From NCBI GenBank assembly GCA_010093605.1, contig MU004187.1, forward strand, positions 1,248,018 to 1,312,017: 64,000 bases of DNA, given 5' to 3'. The position numbers and the translations under genes are program-made. Position 1 is the stretch's first letter, and each line of letters starts with the position of its first letter. Below the pieces are notes generated by a model that saw only the letters and a program-made list of their open reading frames with translations, did not search any database and was not told the origin of the DNA. Source of the DNA: Lophium mytilinum (Eukaryota; Ascomycota; Dothideomycetes; Mytilinidiales; Mytilinidiaceae). Of the stretch, positions 10,954 to 21,444 are shown in pieces.

Positions 10954-12795
10954 TGCGGTGTAAGATATTTACAGCAGTAAAGATAGAAGGGATAAAGAAG
11001 AAAGGGCACTGAGGAATCTGCGAGGTGCTATAATTACCACCCCCTTGGGATCCACCCGCGCCGACAACCTGACGCAGGCTGCAGTTCCTCGAATCGTCAT
11101 GGCTGGCTTGGACACTGGAGTCTTCTTCTCACAAGCTATTGGGCAGAAAATTTTTGTCCGAGACATGATTCCCGTCGCAGCGGACGCTGTGTTTGCGGGA
11201 TGTGGGATGGATGATGCATGTCGAGAGGAGTCGGGTATTTTCAACCTAGGGACGTGTCCTCAGACTCTTGTTTGATAGGCTAAGAACAGGCTGCTTCGCT
11301 TCAGGTGAAGCATTGGTTGGGTGAATGACGCCTGTGCAGGAAGCAGTCTCAGGCAGTTTACACATACCCACGGTGGTTGCTACAGTGGGATCGGTGTTGG
11401 GTTAGAACCGCCACGTGCTCCCAAGACAAGCACTCGTTGGATCCCGCGATCCCGCCGGACTCCACTTCTTTCACTGTGTACCACCTTCCTTATCCAAGGG
11501 ATGAGAAGGATCCACTGGCGACTTGTTGATTTCAGACCTGCAGTTGCACATTGGATGGCTAGCATGGCCAACGAGTGAAGCAGATTAGGTAAGCCGAACA
11601 TGTCACGTGATTGACTTTGCCCCATTCGACAAGCGGCTTCTCGGGACTTCACCTTGCTTCCCACTCAGACTATTTCCTCTGCAGAAAGCTCTTACTCCAT
11701 CTTTCAGACAACCTAAGCTGATACATGTATCCCAGCTCTTCTGCACCGCTTGCCCTTCCAATATGCTCCAGTATGGAACTTTGCCGGCGACGCCGCAGCC
11801 TAGGACCACCAACCCCACAGCAATCTCCACATCGTGAAAAGGGGTGGCTGAATCTTATCGATTAACGGCGAGACACCTCATACCGGAGTAGCCTTCCGCT
11901 GCTAGATTTCTCTCGGAGAATTGCCCAGGCTCCAAGCCACCATGGCGCACGCGGCTTAAAGCCATCTCGTGTCCCTTTTCTCAAATGGGTTTTCAGCCTT
12001 GTGGATGCGGCCAGCTGAATTAGAATCGCGTATCGCCTTGTCTTACCGCCGGGCACAACGACTCAGATGAGTTTGAGTTCTGCGACAGTTTCTGCACGAG
12101 CTATGGAGGGGGGCGCGTGCTTCTGATTCTCCCTTCCTCTGGTTTACGGTCCGGCATCATGTTCATTAAAACCGCTTTTCTTGTTCGCTCCCTCCAAGCC
12201 CTCCGCGGGGGAGTCTAAAAGCTGCTACAACATTCTCCAAAACAGGCGGCACCAGTTGTGATCACTCTTTTCTCCTCTGGAATACGGATCGCGTTCCGAG
12301 TTCTGGCTACTCAAGTCCATGTTTGCGTCCCGTTTACAGCTAGGCTATCTAGCTAAATGGCGAAGTCTAGCTTAAGAAGTCATCGTGGCGTTCTCAAGGC
12401 GTCTAGAAGGGCTTTCGTGCCTGCATTGACCTGATGCTATAGGATAGGGAGTACTCCCCTCAGCCACAAGAGACGCCAGGAGAGTCGCGATGTTTGTCTT
12501 GGCGACCTTTTCGATAGTTTCGCTAGCGACTTCAACCACGTCGCGCCCACCGTGGTACACGGGCTTTTCTAGATTTCTCCACCCTCACTAGAAAGTTGAC
12601 TCCCGCCTTTATGGCGCTTTTAGTCGAGCTGAGGTTGCGCTAAGGTCATGTGTCCTGCGCTTCCGCACTTCGGCTCAGCCTTTTCCTTAGATGCAGAGGA
12701 ACTATATTAATTGCTCCGTCTCCTCTTTCTTTTCTTTGCATCAGCTCTGGCCATCGTCTCTCATTCTGTCTCTTCTTTTTCTATACTTGAACAAT
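10954..12795. other. Intergenic, 1.84 kb, divergent promoters
   Basis: Lies between the divergent metal transporter (minus) and WSC gene (plus). Several short open frames occur on both strands, but none shows a recognisable motif, consistent splicing or a leader sequence. I see no gene I can support. Confidence 0.5.
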
Positions 12796-14374
12796 ATGCG
12801 TACCTCAACACTCCTTCTTCCTGTACTCGGGGCGCTCTTTGTAAATGCCTGTGATACAGAGCTACCATGTGATGGTGACTACGCTTTGAACACGACCTCC
12901 ATTCGGAAGCGAGTCACTGGCACTGGCCCTGTGCATCTCGCATCCTACAAAACATGGACCGCATCGACCAGCAGCTGCTGGAGGTACGTCTTGCCCTCGA
13001 CATCTTTTCAACAAGTGCTAATCATATTAACAGTGATCTTACCGGTGGTCTTCGTGCCCTTGATAGCCCCGCCAACGGAATCGATTCGGACCACTTCACT
13101 GTTGAGTCTTGTTTGAATGCCTGCGAAGCGGCTGGCTTCAAGCTTGCCGGTGTCGAATATAGCCACGAGTGCTGTAAGTTTTCAAAGCTCTACTCCTGTT
13201 CAATTGCTGATCAACTTACTTCAGACTGCGGTAATACCTTGATTGGAAACAACCGACCAATTTCCGATGCTACTTGTAACATGCCTTGCTCAGGTAAGAC
13301 TGTGCCCCGACAGCTATAAAGCTCTCTCTGACCAGTCAAAGGCAACGCGAATGAGCTATGCGGCGGTCCAGGTGCTCTCAACCTCTATATCAAGGACAAC
13401 TACGTCTTCACGACCGGTCCAGCATCTGTCCTCGCTAGCTACAAAGGCTACGCAAAGACTCAATGCTGGCAGTGAGTCCACCATCAAATTTTCCTAACGG
13501 GTTCATACTAAGCCATTCCAGGGACCCAGATATCTCCCACCGTATCCTGCCTGCCAGCCCCTCCACTTCTCTCAGCGGCGACGCCATGACGGTCGAAAAA
13601 TGCATCGACGCCTGCGCCGCAGACGGCTACTCCTCCGCCGGCCTCGAATACGCGCGCGAATGCTACTGCGGCAACGTCGCCTACCCCATCGGCCAGAGCA
13701 CCGACCTCTCCGACTGCGACATGGCCTGCCTCGGCGACGCCTCCGAGAACTGCGGCGGCCGCAACCGCATGATCGTATACAACAAGCCCGCCACGCCCGT
13801 CACCGTCACCAAAAAAGGAATCGTCCAAGTCACCAACACCGCTAACGGCCAATCGCTCGGCTTCCTGAACAAAAACGCGTTGAACGCTGCGCAGTACAGC
13901 TACACGAACCTCCAAGGCAACGCCCTGTCGATCCAATTCGACGTGCCGTCCACCGCCGGCGCCACTTTCACCAACATCCGCATCACTGCCCTGAACGGCA
14001 ATACGGGCTTCCCCCTGCTCGGCCTCGTCCAGGGTCGCGACGACAACACCGCAGCGCTGGCTGTCGGCTCCTACAACTATGTGTACGTCGCCGGCGTCAA
14101 CGGCGCGCCGGCGGGAAGCCCGCCGCAGACGGGCACCAACTCTTATACTGCCGTGACTGGCACCGCTCGCAAGTTCGAGTCGGATGTGTGGACGCTGACG
14201 CTGGCCACGGGCGCGCTGGCGCCGCAGTGGATCAATCCAGACGGCGGAAAGCCTGCAACGGTGCTCTTCGGCCAGAGCACAGCGGTCTATGGCGGCGGGG
14301 ACTCGGCGCAGTTCTTGGTGAGGTATCCGGCGCCGATTACCCCTCTGGCGTTGACGTTCGTGGAGCAAGCGTAA
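12796..14374 (+). CDS. Secreted protein with two WSC domains and an uncharacterised C-terminal domain
   Basis: Predicted secreted or wall-associated carbohydrate-binding protein. Exons are 12796-12983, 13034-13173, 13225-13293, 13336-13471 and 13522-14374 (introns 42-51 bases), 461 residues. The signal peptide is the hydrophobic start MRTSTLLLPVLGALFVNA. The first WSC domain runs from about ALDSPANGIDSDHFTVESCL through SHECYCGNTL to NELCGGPGALNLY. The second runs from the WQDPD region through MTVEKCIDACAADGYSSAGL, ARECYCGNV and SENCGGRNRMIVYN. Each has the expected paired cysteines. The remaining 200 or so residues are Gly/Thr/Asn-rich and probably beta-stranded; I recognise no named domain. 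No C-terminal hydrophobic GPI tail is visible. WSC domains bind glucans in characterised proteins; the ligand here is unknown. Confidence 0.85.
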
Positions 14375-15232
14375 AGGTGAAAAGGCTGTGTTTGGTAGTG
14401 TTGCAAAATGGACTGTGTTAATGTGCATGGGTCGAACCTGCTTGCAAGGTGTTGCGTGATATGAGAGGCGAATCTGAAGGATGTGAGAATAATATGCTCG
14501 TGAAGGTGACACCTGGGGAGGCCATGAAGCTATACGTGCAGGGGTGGTGTCGGGACTTTTGGGGTGAGAGCAAAGCAATGGTATACATAATACGAGTTGC
14601 GTGCTCAGGAAGTAGTGTTGTTGGCGTCAAGACGCCATTCTGTGGACAGCTTTCTACCCGCGTCTGACGGAGGACCTGAAGAGCTTAACAGTCTTTCAAA
14701 ACGCAATGCTGGGATCGTGCCTCGTTTCTCGAGACTGAGTTGCAGCATTGCAAGCAGTAATAGGAAGGTGTACACATTTCTTCAAAGCAATGCGAGAGAT
14801 AAAGCTAGTATAATTAATTCAATTGACTCATAAACTTTATACATACAGACAGAGGCTTGACCCCTCGCCCTATTAAGTGGCTGTGCCACTGATGATGAAA
14901 ACCACTCGCACTTTTTACTATTGTTACACCTGAAGGTTGAGGCATCAATGATGATCCTCACCAAAAAGAGCCGAAATCATTCCTCGCTATGCAATTTAAC
15001 AGGGGGTATAAGACGTAGTCGTCGTGATTCGCAAAAAGAAGAACACAAGGTGCAAGTTCAAGGGGCAGTACCAAGCCCAAAAGGTACTGGGACGGAGTTT
15101 GTAGAATAAAGATAAGAATTAAAGAAAAGGTAGCAAGACCAGGAGTGCCAAAGGATAATGAGAAGGAAAAAGGCTGAGGGTGCAAGTTTGATGTGCAAGA
15201 AAAGTGTACACAAGAGCACGCGCTGGTGTCTT
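14375..15232. other. Intergenic, 858 bases, between convergent genes
   Basis: 3' flanks of the WSC gene and of the hypothetical gene on the minus strand. Nothing coding supported. Confidence 0.6.
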
Positions 15233-17167
15233 TTAATGTGGTGATGTGGGAGGGCTGATGTGGTCGAACACAAAGTATGAAAGGGCTCGAACTCTAGGCG
15301 GCGTAGAACCAGACTGGTCGGAATCGTCGGATGGTGGAGTGGGCATCCCGTCCAAGACGAAGTCCATATCACCGGTGTCATGCTGACGCAATGGGCTCGG
15401 CTTGGTTGGCGTGTAATTCTGGTGGAGGGAGGAATACTTGCGCTTGGCAGGTTGGGTAGTAGGTGTTGATGATGCTTGCTGACGAGGCGTATTAGACAGT
15501 GCAGGCAGCTCTGCATGAGCAGGAATGGGAGCTGGGGGAGGAGACTGCGTCCATGATGGTTGTGAAGAGCGGGCCGGAGGATCGGTCGCAAAGATGTTAG
15601 GAGAGGATATCGGAGTGGTGGATTCTGGAGCAGACGACGAAGCCGGAACAAACGGAGTTGAGATAGATGCAGCAGAGGGAGTCGAAGCAGACGGAGCTAA
15701 GGCTGACGAGGCTGCAGCTGGTGAAGCTACAGCAGGAGGGGCGAAAATATTCCGAGCCTTTGGAGTAGAAGCCCTTGAAGTGGTCGAGCTGACAATGGAG
15801 GGTCTCGGGGTGATGTCGGAGGATTGTGGAGTGGTTGCGGTAGCAGCGAAGGGCTTTGGAGTGGTCAGGTTGCTCGCGCTGGGTCTGCTCGGTGTCTCTA
15901 CGACGGTCTCTTCGTCAGACAAGGTCGTGTCGTCGTCGAAAAGACCGTATCTTCCATCACGGCTATCTGGCGTCTTGAGAACAGACGTCGCAGCATGGTC
16001 CTGATCGAATACATTTCCACCCTGATACTCACCCTCACTGTTGTCGAAGATAGGTGATGGCACGGCCGCTGAGCGTGGTTGAGTATCGTTCCTCAAGACC
16101 GAAGCACCAAGCGAGTTCGCAAAGGCAGGTCGGGGAGTGGTAGCGTCGAAAGGTGTGGATGTCATATGATTCAACTTGCGTCGTTTGATTGGGCGCTCGT
16201 GGGGTAGTCTGGCCAGCTGCTCCATCTTCCAGACGAGGATGAATTCCTTGGGAAATCCGTAGTCGGTCATGGTAGTGTCATCATCGGAGTCATCGATAAA
16301 GCCACCGTAAAGGCCGAACGTGCCTTGTCCTTCCTTCCACGGTGGGTTGGCGGGGATCGACTCCATTTCGTCAAGGTCGGGGAAGTCATAGCGGTTGGTG
16401 TTGTTGGTCAAGAAAGCGTAAAGATGCTCTAGTTTCAGCAAGCTGAGGGTACGGTCGAGCCAATCAAGGGCAATTTGGTGATCTCCCTCAGGTACTTTCT
16501 TCAGGATCTCCTGCTGGAAGGAGAGCCTCAGAAGTGTTTTGAGCATTCTGCGGTCCTTTTGCTCGTAGGCCAGTTTAGCCTTTTCTTCTTTTGACATTCT
16601 CCTCGCCGGTGGGAGGGCGCTCGAGGGATGTAGAGGCGTGTTGACTTTACGGGCACTACGCATCGGTGCCGGCGCCGTCATGGGTGGTGGTGGAGGTGTT
16701 GCGGCAAATGCCGCCATGGGTGTTGTGGGTGCTGGTGTTTTGAGCGCTGGGAAGGGGAGGTTTTTGGCGACTCGGCGCACAGTGTCGGTAATCAGGGCGC
16801 TCACGGAGAAGCCCCAATTCGGCACCTTTGGGGGTGGTGGTGGCGTCTGGGGATGAGCAGGCTCATCGACGGCGGTAGTTTTTTCCTCTTCTTCCAGAAC
16901 AGCAGCTGGGCGCGCATCAGTGACGGCCGGAGATGGTACTGAGTGAATCGGTGGTGGAGAAAGTTCCTCCCTACCCGGCTCTGGTTCCGGCTCCTCAACC
17001 ACTACTGCAGGAGCGGCCTTCTCAGTCTTGCGCTTAGTAGTACGCGCAACCCTTGAGATCGGGAGTGGTGGCCCTAGGGGCCCTAGGGGCTTCTTCGCAA
17101 TGCGCGTCGACCTTCGAGTCGGCATTGGCGCGGGTTCCGAAGCATTCTTCAAGCGTTTAGGGGCCAT
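15233..17167 (-). CDS. Hypothetical low-complexity (Ser/Pro/Thr/Ala-rich) protein, probably nuclear
   Basis: Single long exon of 644 residues starting at the ATG at 17167. The frame is open 44 codons further upstream, but this ATG is followed by the typical start MAPKRLKNASEP. The N-terminus is basic, with a nuclear-localisation-like run (RRSTRIAKK). A Pro-rich stretch follows. The only clearly globular part lies in the middle: EQKDRRMLKTLLRLSFQQEI, then a helical stretch through DWLDRTLSLLKLEHLYAFLT, then an acidic patch DDSDDDTTMTDYG and KEFILVWKMEQLARLPHER. The C-terminal half is disordered and rich in S/T-P dipeptides, suggesting phosphorylation. I do not recognise a family. Chromatin or cell-cycle association would be guesswork from composition alone. 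Confidence 0.7.
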   Translation of the reverse strand: MAPKRLKNASEPAPMPTRRSTRIAKKPLGPLGPPLPISRVARTTKRKTEKAAPAVVVEEPEPEPGREELSPPPIHSVPSPAVTDARPAAVLEEEEKTTAVDEPAHPQTPPPPPKVPNWGFSVSALITDTVRRVAKNLPFPALKTPAPTTPMAAFAATPPPPPMTAPAPMRSARKVNTPLHPSSALPPARRMSKEEKAKLAYEQKDRRMLKTLLRLSFQQEILKKVPEGDHQIALDWLDRTLSLLKLEHLYAFLTNNTNRYDFPDLDEMESIPANPPWKEGQGTFGLYGGFIDDSDDDTTMTDYGFPKEFILVWKMEQLARLPHERPIKRRKLNHMTSTPFDATTPRPAFANSLGASVLRNDTQPRSAAVPSPIFDNSEGEYQGGNVFDQDHAATSVLKTPDSRDGRYGLFDDDTTLSDEETVVETPSRPSASNLTTPKPFAATATTPQSSDITPRPSIVSSTTSRASTPKARNIFAPPAVASPAAASSALAPSASTPSAASISTPFVPASSSAPESTTPISSPNIFATDPPARSSQPSWTQSPPPAPIPAHAELPALSNTPRQQASSTPTTQPAKRKYSSLHQNYTPTKPSPLRQHDTGDMDFVLDGMPTPPSDDSDQSGSTPPRVRALSYFVFDHISPPTSPH

Positions 17168-18318
17168 TATTGCTGTATTGTGGTGGTGTCTGAGTTGATG
17201 ATGTGGACGATGGAGTGTGTTGTTGACAACGACGGAAGTTGCGCCGGGGAAAGGTGCAGAAAATAACCTACGTGCTGGGCGGTGAGGCGCTTTGCTCACC
17301 CGATGGACTGAGCGTCGTGTGGCTGTTTGTGGCTAGTGAGGCCTCACGTTGCCCTCACCTGGGGCTTTAGGTACTTAGGTAACCCCAATGAAATGATTTT
17401 AAATAATGACTAGCAGTGGTGGTTAGTGTATACATGTAAAGCAGCGCTCTAGCAATTTAAGCAAAAGTCGTCTCCTTTATATAGACTTTGTGATCGCTTG
17501 AATAGCACTTGTAACAGTGAATGCAAAGAGGTGTCAAATGGTATATTTGTAGTGAAAGACATATATCGTAGCCGTGAGAAGCTAAAACAACCCCTTTCAA
17601 ATTAGCTTGCGTGTTATTTCACTCTAACAAGGCATGTATGGCTTTGATGTGTCCCCAACCCCTGCGATCGGATTTCTTTACGGGTGCATAGATCCGTAGC
17701 CAGTATGTAGAACATCCAAAATTCCCAGTATATTTCAGATTTTCAGGGGAACAGTCTACAAGGATCAAACATGTGTTAGGAATACACTAACAACGCATGT
17801 ATATAACCTCGAAATACCCCCCCACCCCGAGAGTCGTAAGTCTTTCAGGTATGCAAAGATGTCTAGTTCGTATGTTGGACATCCAAGACAACAATCTACA
17901 AGCCCTCACCAAGGGCGCCTACGTGCAAAATATGCAACATTTACAGTCACGGCACGGCGGGACACATGCGCCCCTTTACGCCGCCAAGAAGGCAGACTCT
18001 GACATCACGTCGTGTCAGGTCGGGTGCGGTGATGCAATAAGTAGGAGGCGCTTCTGAGACTGAGTGAATCTACGCTCCGCTCGCAACCGAGCTGAGTATC
18101 AATCGTCCGAGCAGCCAGCCGTTAAAAATCGCCCGAGTAATAGTTCTTACACAGTGCCCGTGTCGCGAAACTTACCGGACCCTTTGAACTGCTGATTCTC
18201 GTGCTCGTTGCACACCGACCGAACGCCTTTGGGGATGGGTAAGCTGGTACAAAAGTCAAAGGAAACGACAGCCATGATTAATCTCTAGTTCCGAGCCACA
18301 AAACTTTCCAGGGATGCT
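17168..18318. other. Intergenic, 1.15 kb
   Basis: Upstream region of the hypothetical gene and 3' flank of the PRPP synthetase gene. The part 17340-17830 is AT-rich and without open frames of note. Nothing further supported. Confidence 0.55.
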
Positions 18319-19763
18319 CTAGTTGTAGTCGAACAATACGCTGATGCTCTCGCCGTGGTGCACCCGGCGAATAGCCTAAGAGAAGTTAGGGGAAACGGGG
18401 GTTTGGGAAGCAGTGGTGATGCTGACCTCTGCGAACACATTTCCGACCTCTAGGACCTCAAGCTTTGGGCATCTTCTCTGGTGTTCTGCCTGGTCCACAC
18501 TGTTGGTCACGACGACCTTGTCCAACGCGCTTGCGTTTATTCGATCAATGGCATCGCCGCTGAGGATGCCGTGAGTGACAAGAGCATACACAGTAGTCGC
18601 GCCCTCTTTTTTCAAGAGCTTCGCGGCTCGAGTTATGGTATTGGAAGTATCTGCCAAATCGTCGATAAGAATAGCAGTGCGGTCTGCAACGTCACCGACA
18701 AGCATCATCGTAGCATTCTGGCGTTCGCTGATCTGTGTCGGGCGGCGCTCCTTGGTGTTGGGTTAGCTGCAGCCGTCGGGCACGAGAAAAAAAAGATGCT
18801 ACAAACCTTGTGAATCAGCGCGAAAGGCATTCCAAGAGCGTCCGCAATCGCCGTTGCTCTCTTTGCTCCTCCGGCGTCCGGACTCACGATGACGGCCTGC
18901 TGGTAATTGGGTATGCTGTATTGAACATACTTCCTGAGCAGATGGCGGCCGTACAGATTGTCGACGGGGATGTCGAAGAAGCCTTGATACTGCGGATCGT
19001 GCAAGTCCATAGTGATGACATGGTCCGTACCCGCGCAAGTAAGCAGGTCTGCGACCAACGTACCAGCCTGCGCCACCCACTGCTTGTATCCTGGCTGTGG
19101 TTGGAATGGAGGTGGCTTGGTGGTCTGCCTGGCCACGGAGTGGGTCCCATTGACACCGTTGGCATAAGCAGACCCCTTCTCAGACTTCTCATTGGAGTCC
19201 GATTTGTCGGATCTGGACGAGTCCAGTGTGTCACTACGGGGAGGCTTGACGGGGCTGTTGGGATGGGAGGTGCCATTCCGGCGGTCGTCCATCTTGAGAC
19301 GGCCGAGTTTATTGTGTAGGGCATCAGTGCCCGTGTTGATACCGACACTTTCCTGTTGCCCCGGGTAGGGGGTCTGTGGGCGGCTATCAAAGGTGTAGTT
19401 GCCGGTCCGCGGATTAGAATTCGAGGCCTTTGCGAGTGGGGCGCCAGTCTTGTTGTAGGGTATGTCGCTCTGCCTCGAGTACGGGAAGAGCGGCAGCACG
19501 GCTGTGATGCGCTTTGCAGAGGCAGTCCGGCAGGCTGAGACGGTGATGAGCAGCTCCATCAAGTGGTCGTTGACCTTGCCGCCACCCGATTGGATGATGA
19601 AGACGTCCTTTCCGCGCACCGAGTCCATGATCTCGACGCGGGTTTCGCCCACAGCAAACTTTGCGAGCAAGATTTTGGCCGGTGGAATGCCGAGGTGGCC
19701 GCAGATGGTCTCCGTAAGGTGGGGGTGGGAGCTGCCCCCAATGATGACAATGTTGCGAACCAT
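18319..19763 (-). CDS. Ribose-phosphate pyrophosphokinase (PRPP synthetase) with a long internal insertion
   Basis: Makes phosphoribosyl pyrophosphate from ribose-5-phosphate and ATP for purine, pyrimidine, His, Trp and NAD synthesis. Exons in transcript order are 19763-18807, 18750-18427 and 18375-18319 (introns 56 and 51 bases; branch CTAAC), 445 residues. Landmarks: N-terminal IVIIGGSSHPHL, RGKDVFIIQSGGGKVNDHLM, LPLFPYSRQSD, DHVITMDLHDPQYQGFFDIP, VSPDAGGAKRA, the PRPP-binding loop AILIDDLADTSNTI, and the C-terminus AIRRVHHGESISVLFDYN. Residues about 112-228 are an insertion, hydrophilic and Ser/Asp/Asn-rich, absent from standard 320-residue enzymes. Insertions of this type occur in some yeast isoforms (Prs1, Prs5), so this is likely one subunit of a hetero-oligomer. 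The first metal-site region reads DPQYQG rather than the common ASQIQG. Confidence 0.94.
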
Positions 19764-20330
19764 GGCGACGTGAGGTCCACGGCTTGTGAGCGGGGAGGAG
19801 AAAGGAGGAGGAAGAAGAGCACGAGTGAAGATGTATGGCGTGCTTGGGCGGTCGAGATTGCTTGTCGTCTGGGCAAGACAAAGCGAGGTGGGGGACAGTG
19901 GCACAGGCAGGGGCGGGTAGCTACTGGAGAGCAGTAGACAGGCTGCACTGTGGCAGGCAGTCTGAGGGCGAGACTGGGCTGGAAGGGCGGGTCATGGTGT
20001 TGAGTCGGAGTCGCGAGCTGTGACGAAAGGTAGAGCTTGGGATGCTAGAATACGGTGGACTGCACGACCTGAAAATTTCTTTATACGGAGCATCCCAGGT
20101 TGCAAGACGCACAACACAGGCACCTGCATGCAACGGCTGAGGCCTCTCCGCATTATGGCGTTCCCCCAGGCGGGCTCCCTGGAGCGCTCTGCAGGCTGGA
20201 GAAGACCTCGGGAGTCATACCTAGGAGTCAATTGCATTTCTACGAGAGCTGCCCCGTGTCCTCCATCGCCAGACAAAGCGTGCATTCACCATCCGGCAGT
20301 CTCCTCCGTGTTCTTCTACAGCCCCGCAGC
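19764..20330. promoter_or_regulatory. Divergent promoter region between PRPP synthetase and GST-like gene
   Basis: 567 bases between two ATGs facing away from each other. C/T-rich tracts precede each start. No TATA box stands out. Confidence 0.5.
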
Positions 20331-20945
20331 ATGGCCGCCCGTTTGCAGCTCTTCGTGTCTCTCTCGTCGCCATTTGCACGCAAAGCCCGCATTGCCGTGT
20401 CGGCTCTGCGACTCGCCGCCGAAATCGACGTCCACGTCGTCAATCCCTGGACCGATACCGGCCTGCGGTCAATGAACCCGCTGTCCAAGGTGCCGACTCT
20501 CGTGCGTGCCGACGGCACCGCGCTCTATGACTCCCGTGTCATCGTCGAGTATCTCGAGTCCCTCTCCGCCCACCCGCTGCTACTCCCACGTGAGCCCGGC
20601 GAGCAACGCTGGCGGAATCTGCGTTTGCAGGCTATGGCCGACGACGCCTGCTCTGCTGCCGGGCGTCTCTATGCCGCTGAGCGGGATCTGAGGGGCCTCG
20701 ATGCCTTGCAGGCCGGGCGGGAGCGGTTGAGTGCTGCCGTGTTCTCCACACTAGATGCCCTCGAGAACGAGACACTCAGTGTCGAGCAGTGGCAACTAGG
20801 AGACATGTGTGCTGCCATCCTGCCCGGCTATTGCGTCTTCCGTTTCCCTGAACGCGATTGGAGAGAGGGTAGACCCAACCTTGCCAAGTTTGTAGAAGGC
20901 ATGGAGAGCTTAGCAGTGTTTCGGGAAAACCCTCATCAAGGATAG
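20331..20945 (+). CDS. Glutathione S-transferase-like protein
   Basis: Single-exon protein of 204 residues. The N-terminal thioredoxin-fold half shows LFVSLSSPFARKARIAVSAL, then NPLSKVPTLVRADG with the cis-proline, then YDSRVIVEYLE, which binds the glutathione gamma-glutamyl end. The C-terminal half is helical, with WQLGDMCAAILPGYCVFRFP and a conserved Asp-helix start. The segment resembles bacterial-type GSTs of the YibF/YfcF style. There is a Ser in the SSP motif where catalytic Ser or Cys enzymes have their residue. The ATG at 20331 is preferred because upstream in-frame residues do not look like a GST. Substrate unknown; detoxification is the default inference. Confidence 0.85.
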   Translation: MAARLQLFVSLSSPFARKARIAVSALRLAAEIDVHVVNPWTDTGLRSMNPLSKVPTLVRADGTALYDSRVIVEYLESLSAHPLLLPREPGEQRWRNLRLQAMADDACSAAGRLYAAERDLRGLDALQAGRERLSAAVFSTLDALENETLSVEQWQLGDMCAAILPGYCVFRFPERDWREGRPNLAKFVEGMESLAVFRENPHQG

Positions 20946-21444
20946 CTACCATGTATGTACCTCGCATCGAAATATACGTAGGCTGTACAATCTGTCTGGC
21001 TGAGCGGAATTTCGGGAAAACTCTTATCCAGAATAGCTGCTATGCACATATGTACCCACATCCAAATATAGGTTGTACTATTCGCAACTTAAATGTCTCC
21101 GGTAGACTTGTTATGCCAGACATCAGCACACTCTGCTCACCTAAGAACCATGAACAGTCTTCGACCATACGAAATCGTATCATACATCATCAAAAGCCCC
21201 CAACCCATCAGAAAAGCCCCACCTCATTAACCACTCCATCAACTTCATGTCCGATGCACACTCTCCTCATCACCATTGGACCGCGCCTCAAACGCCCTCT
21301 CCACCAGGATCCCTTTCGACGGCACTGTGTTCATGGCTTCCCACGTCTTCAGCGGTAGATGCTCTATACTCGTTCTTTGCACTATAGTATCCCTATGACT
21401 CGAACATCAGCTTGAGCATCTCGTTACAAGTTATGCAATCTTGC
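20946..21444. other. Intergenic, 499 bases, between convergent genes
   Basis: Contains two imperfect copies of a 50-60 base segment around 20927-20985 and 21010-21075 (shared pattern GGGAAAACyCTyATCmAG and ATAGCTrCyATGyA), a short direct duplication downstream of the GST stop. No gene seen. Confidence 0.5.

Noticed and set aside
11045-11275. 76-codon plus-strand frame between the metal transporter and the WSC gene.
   Set aside because: No family match, no splicing or leader evidence, and an equally long frame lies on the opposite strand.
13508-14578. 356-codon minus-strand open frame antisense to the WSC gene.
   Set aside because: Arg/Val/Ala-rich shadow of a GC-rich coding exon; the plus strand has clear WSC domains and a signal peptide.
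15525-16004. 159-codon plus-strand open frame.
   Set aside because: Complement of the Ser/Pro/Ala-rich hypothetical protein on the minus strand; composition (E/A/G/V) is the expected shadow.
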